A stretch of 14,647 nucleotides of DNA from Caldifarciminota bacterium (lineage in GTDB: Bacteria; Hydrothermota; Tepidihabitantia; Tepidihabitantales; Tepidihabitantaceae). The position numbers were made by a program, and so were the translations under genes. Positions 13,422-14,647 of the stretch are shown piece after piece. The stretch spans positions 1 to 14,647 of the forward strand of contig JAFGQF010000184.1 of assembly GCA_016935775.1 (NCBI GenBank), given 5' to 3'. Below the pieces are notes generated by a model that made no database searches, was not told the DNA's origin, and saw nothing but the letters and a program-made list of their open reading frames with translations. The first letter of the stretch is position 1. Each line of letters opens with the position of its first letter.

Positions 13422-14647
13422 ATGCAGAACCTGCTTCGCCTGCCAGTTCTCGTGTCGCTGCTGGCCGTCGCCGTGCCGGCGTCCGGCCAGGTGACAGAAG
13501 CGACGGTCGAGGTCGGCCGCCTGCCGAGCGCGGTCGTCTACGACACGGTCAACCACAAGCTCTACGTGGCCGTCAAGAACACCAGCTCGGTCGCGGTGAT
13601 TGACACCACGAACCGGGTGACGAAGACCATCCCGGTCGGCTCCAGCCCGTCGGCGCTCTGCTGGAACCCGGTCGAGGGCAAGGTCTACTGCGCCAACGAC
13701 ATCCTCGTTTCCGACGGCAGTGTCTCGATAATCTCCACCGCGACCGATTCGGTCATCGCGACCGTCGGCGTCGGTGAGAACCCGCTCGGGCTCACCTGGA
13801 GCTCGGCCGGCAACAAGGTCTACTGCATGAACTCCGAGGGCCGGTCGGTGACGGTAATCGGCGGCGCGAACAACCAGGTCCTGACTTCGCTCGGCCTGTC
13901 CCAGCGCGCCAACCGGATTCTCTACAACCCGGTCAGCAACCGGGTGTATGTCACCAGTGGCGGTTTCCAGGAGACCGGCCGGGTCACCGTGATTGACTGC
14001 GTGGACGACGACATCGTCGCCACGCTCAGCACCGGCAACAACGCCAACGCCTTCGGGCTGGCCCACAACCCGGGAAACAACCGGCTCTACGTCACCAACG
14101 CCGGCGCCGGCAACCTCCGGGTCATCAACTGCAACAACAACCAGGGCGTTGGCACGCTCGCCGCCGGCGTCGAGCCCAAGGCGGTTGCCTGGACCACGAA
14201 CAACAAGGTCTTCTGGGCCAGCTACTGGGACCACTCGACCCGCTGGATGCCGGGCGACAGCACGCGCATCAAACGCACGGTCACCCTGTCCGGTGGCCCG
14301 GCGGCGATGCTCTATAACCCGGTCACCACCAAGCTGTTCGCCGCCTGCCCGCTCGAATCAAAAGTCATCGTCCTCGACTGCCGCGACCAGCACGAACTGG
14401 CGGTGATAACCGAAATCGAAACCGGCAGCGGCCCGGAACCGATGGCTCTCTCGGCCGGCCGCAACCGGGTGTACGTCGCCAACTCCTGGGGCTCCACCGT
14501 GACGGTGCTCCGCGATGCGGTCGGCATCGCCGAGCCCGAAGAGCCCGGCGCGGCGCCGGCGGTCGCGACCCGCGCCCTGCCCTCGCCCGCGCCCCGCGGC
14601 GCGCGAGTCGCCTTCGCGGCGACCGGCTTCACCCCGGCGCGGCTGGA
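13422..14647 (+). CDS. Secreted YVTN-family beta-propeller protein, 3' end outside the window
   Basis: The frame is open from ATG 13422 to the window edge (408 codons plus 2 nt). AAGGAG precedes the ATG by 5 nt. A signal peptide (LLRLPVLVSLLAVAVPASG) is followed by seven to eight repeats of about 40 residues with the YVTN pattern: NHKLYVAVKNTSSVAVIDTT, GKVYCANDI, NKVYCMNSEGRSVTVI, NRVYVTSG, NRLYVTNAGAGNLRVI, TKLFAACPLESKVIVLD and NRVYVANSWGSTVTVL. Residues 365-380 form a Pro/Glu-rich linker. After that RALPSPAPRGARVAF looks like the start of a sorting tail, as in the other two surface proteins, so probably only about 60-80 residues are missing. Such propellers are extracellular binding or structural modules; the ligand is unknown. 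It diverges from the 1403-aa gene. Confidence 0.85.
   Translation, partial: MQNLLRLPVLVSLLAVAVPASGQVTEATVEVGRLPSAVVYDTVNHKLYVAVKNTSSVAVIDTTNRVTKTIPVGSSPSALCWNPVEGKVYCANDILVSDGSVSIISTATDSVIATVGVGENPLGLTWSSAGNKVYCMNSEGRSVTVIGGANNQVLTSLGLSQRANRILYNPVSNRVYVTSGGFQETGRVTVIDCVDDDIVATLSTGNNANAFGLAHNPGNNRLYVTNAGAGNLRVINCNNNQGVGTLAAGVEPKAVAWTTNNKVFWASYWDHSTRWMPGDSTRIKRTVTLSGGPAAMLYNPVTTKLFAACPLESKVIVLDCRDQHELAVITEIETGSGPEPMALSAGRNRVYVANSWGSTVTVLRDAVGIAEPEEPGAAPAVATRALPSPAPRGARVAFAATGFTPARL

Noticed and set aside
13329..14234. A 301-codon minus-strand frame at the window end
   Set aside because: It is antisense to the YVTN protein, which has a signal peptide, repeats, a promoter and a ribosome binding site.

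Overview
The window comes from a GC-rich bacterium (roughly two thirds G+C by eye). Three predicted exported proteins combine CARDB-type Ig-like repeats or beta-propellers with Por-secretion-like C-terminal sorting tails. Such architectures are common in the FCB superphylum and in candidate phyla such as WOR-3/Stahlbacteria or Eisenbacteria. The phylum is inferred from architecture only; no rRNA or marker gene is present. No tRNA, rRNA, CRISPR array, insertion sequence or phage gene was seen.

Layout. (1) 1-120 (+): the 3' end of an M19 membrane-dipeptidase-like gene. (2) 213-3308 (+): a 1031-aa secreted protein with an anchor-J/MAM-like domain, four CARDB repeats, a six-bladed lysine-rich Kelch-like propeller and a sorting tail. 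(3) A convergent hairpin, then a leftward cluster: CofE-like ligase, deoC and kbl (6143 down to 3375). (4) Rightward murJ (lipid II flippase) and a PAC2-family protein (6213-8840), divergent from the CofE-like gene across 69 bp. (5) A second convergent hairpin, then a 1403-aa paralogue of the first surface protein on the minus strand (8907-13118). It has a different N-terminal domain and six CARDB repeats, but the same propeller and tail. (6) A 303-bp divergent regulatory region, then a YVTN-type beta-propeller secreted protein (13422 to the window end, incomplete).

Gene expression signals fall into two classes. The exported proteins and kbl have clear AAGGAG(G) ribosome binding sites. murJ, PAC2 and the CofE-like gene have none; each has a -10-like hexamer exactly 5 nt before the start codon, which suggests leaderless transcripts. 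Six promoters with spacers of 16-17 bp can be read directly. The promoter of the 1403-aa surface protein carries a run of eight C within its spacer, so it may be phase-variable.

The housekeeping block (cell-wall lipid II export, deoxyribose-phosphate and amino-ketobutyrate metabolism) sits between two inverted surface-protein paralogues. Their propeller regions share perfect inverted DNA matches of up to 30 bp. The most distinctive system is this paralogous surface-protein family. Its propeller repeats a Lys-Gly-rich signature in each blade, and its longer member carries six CARDB domains arranged as two copies of a three-domain block.
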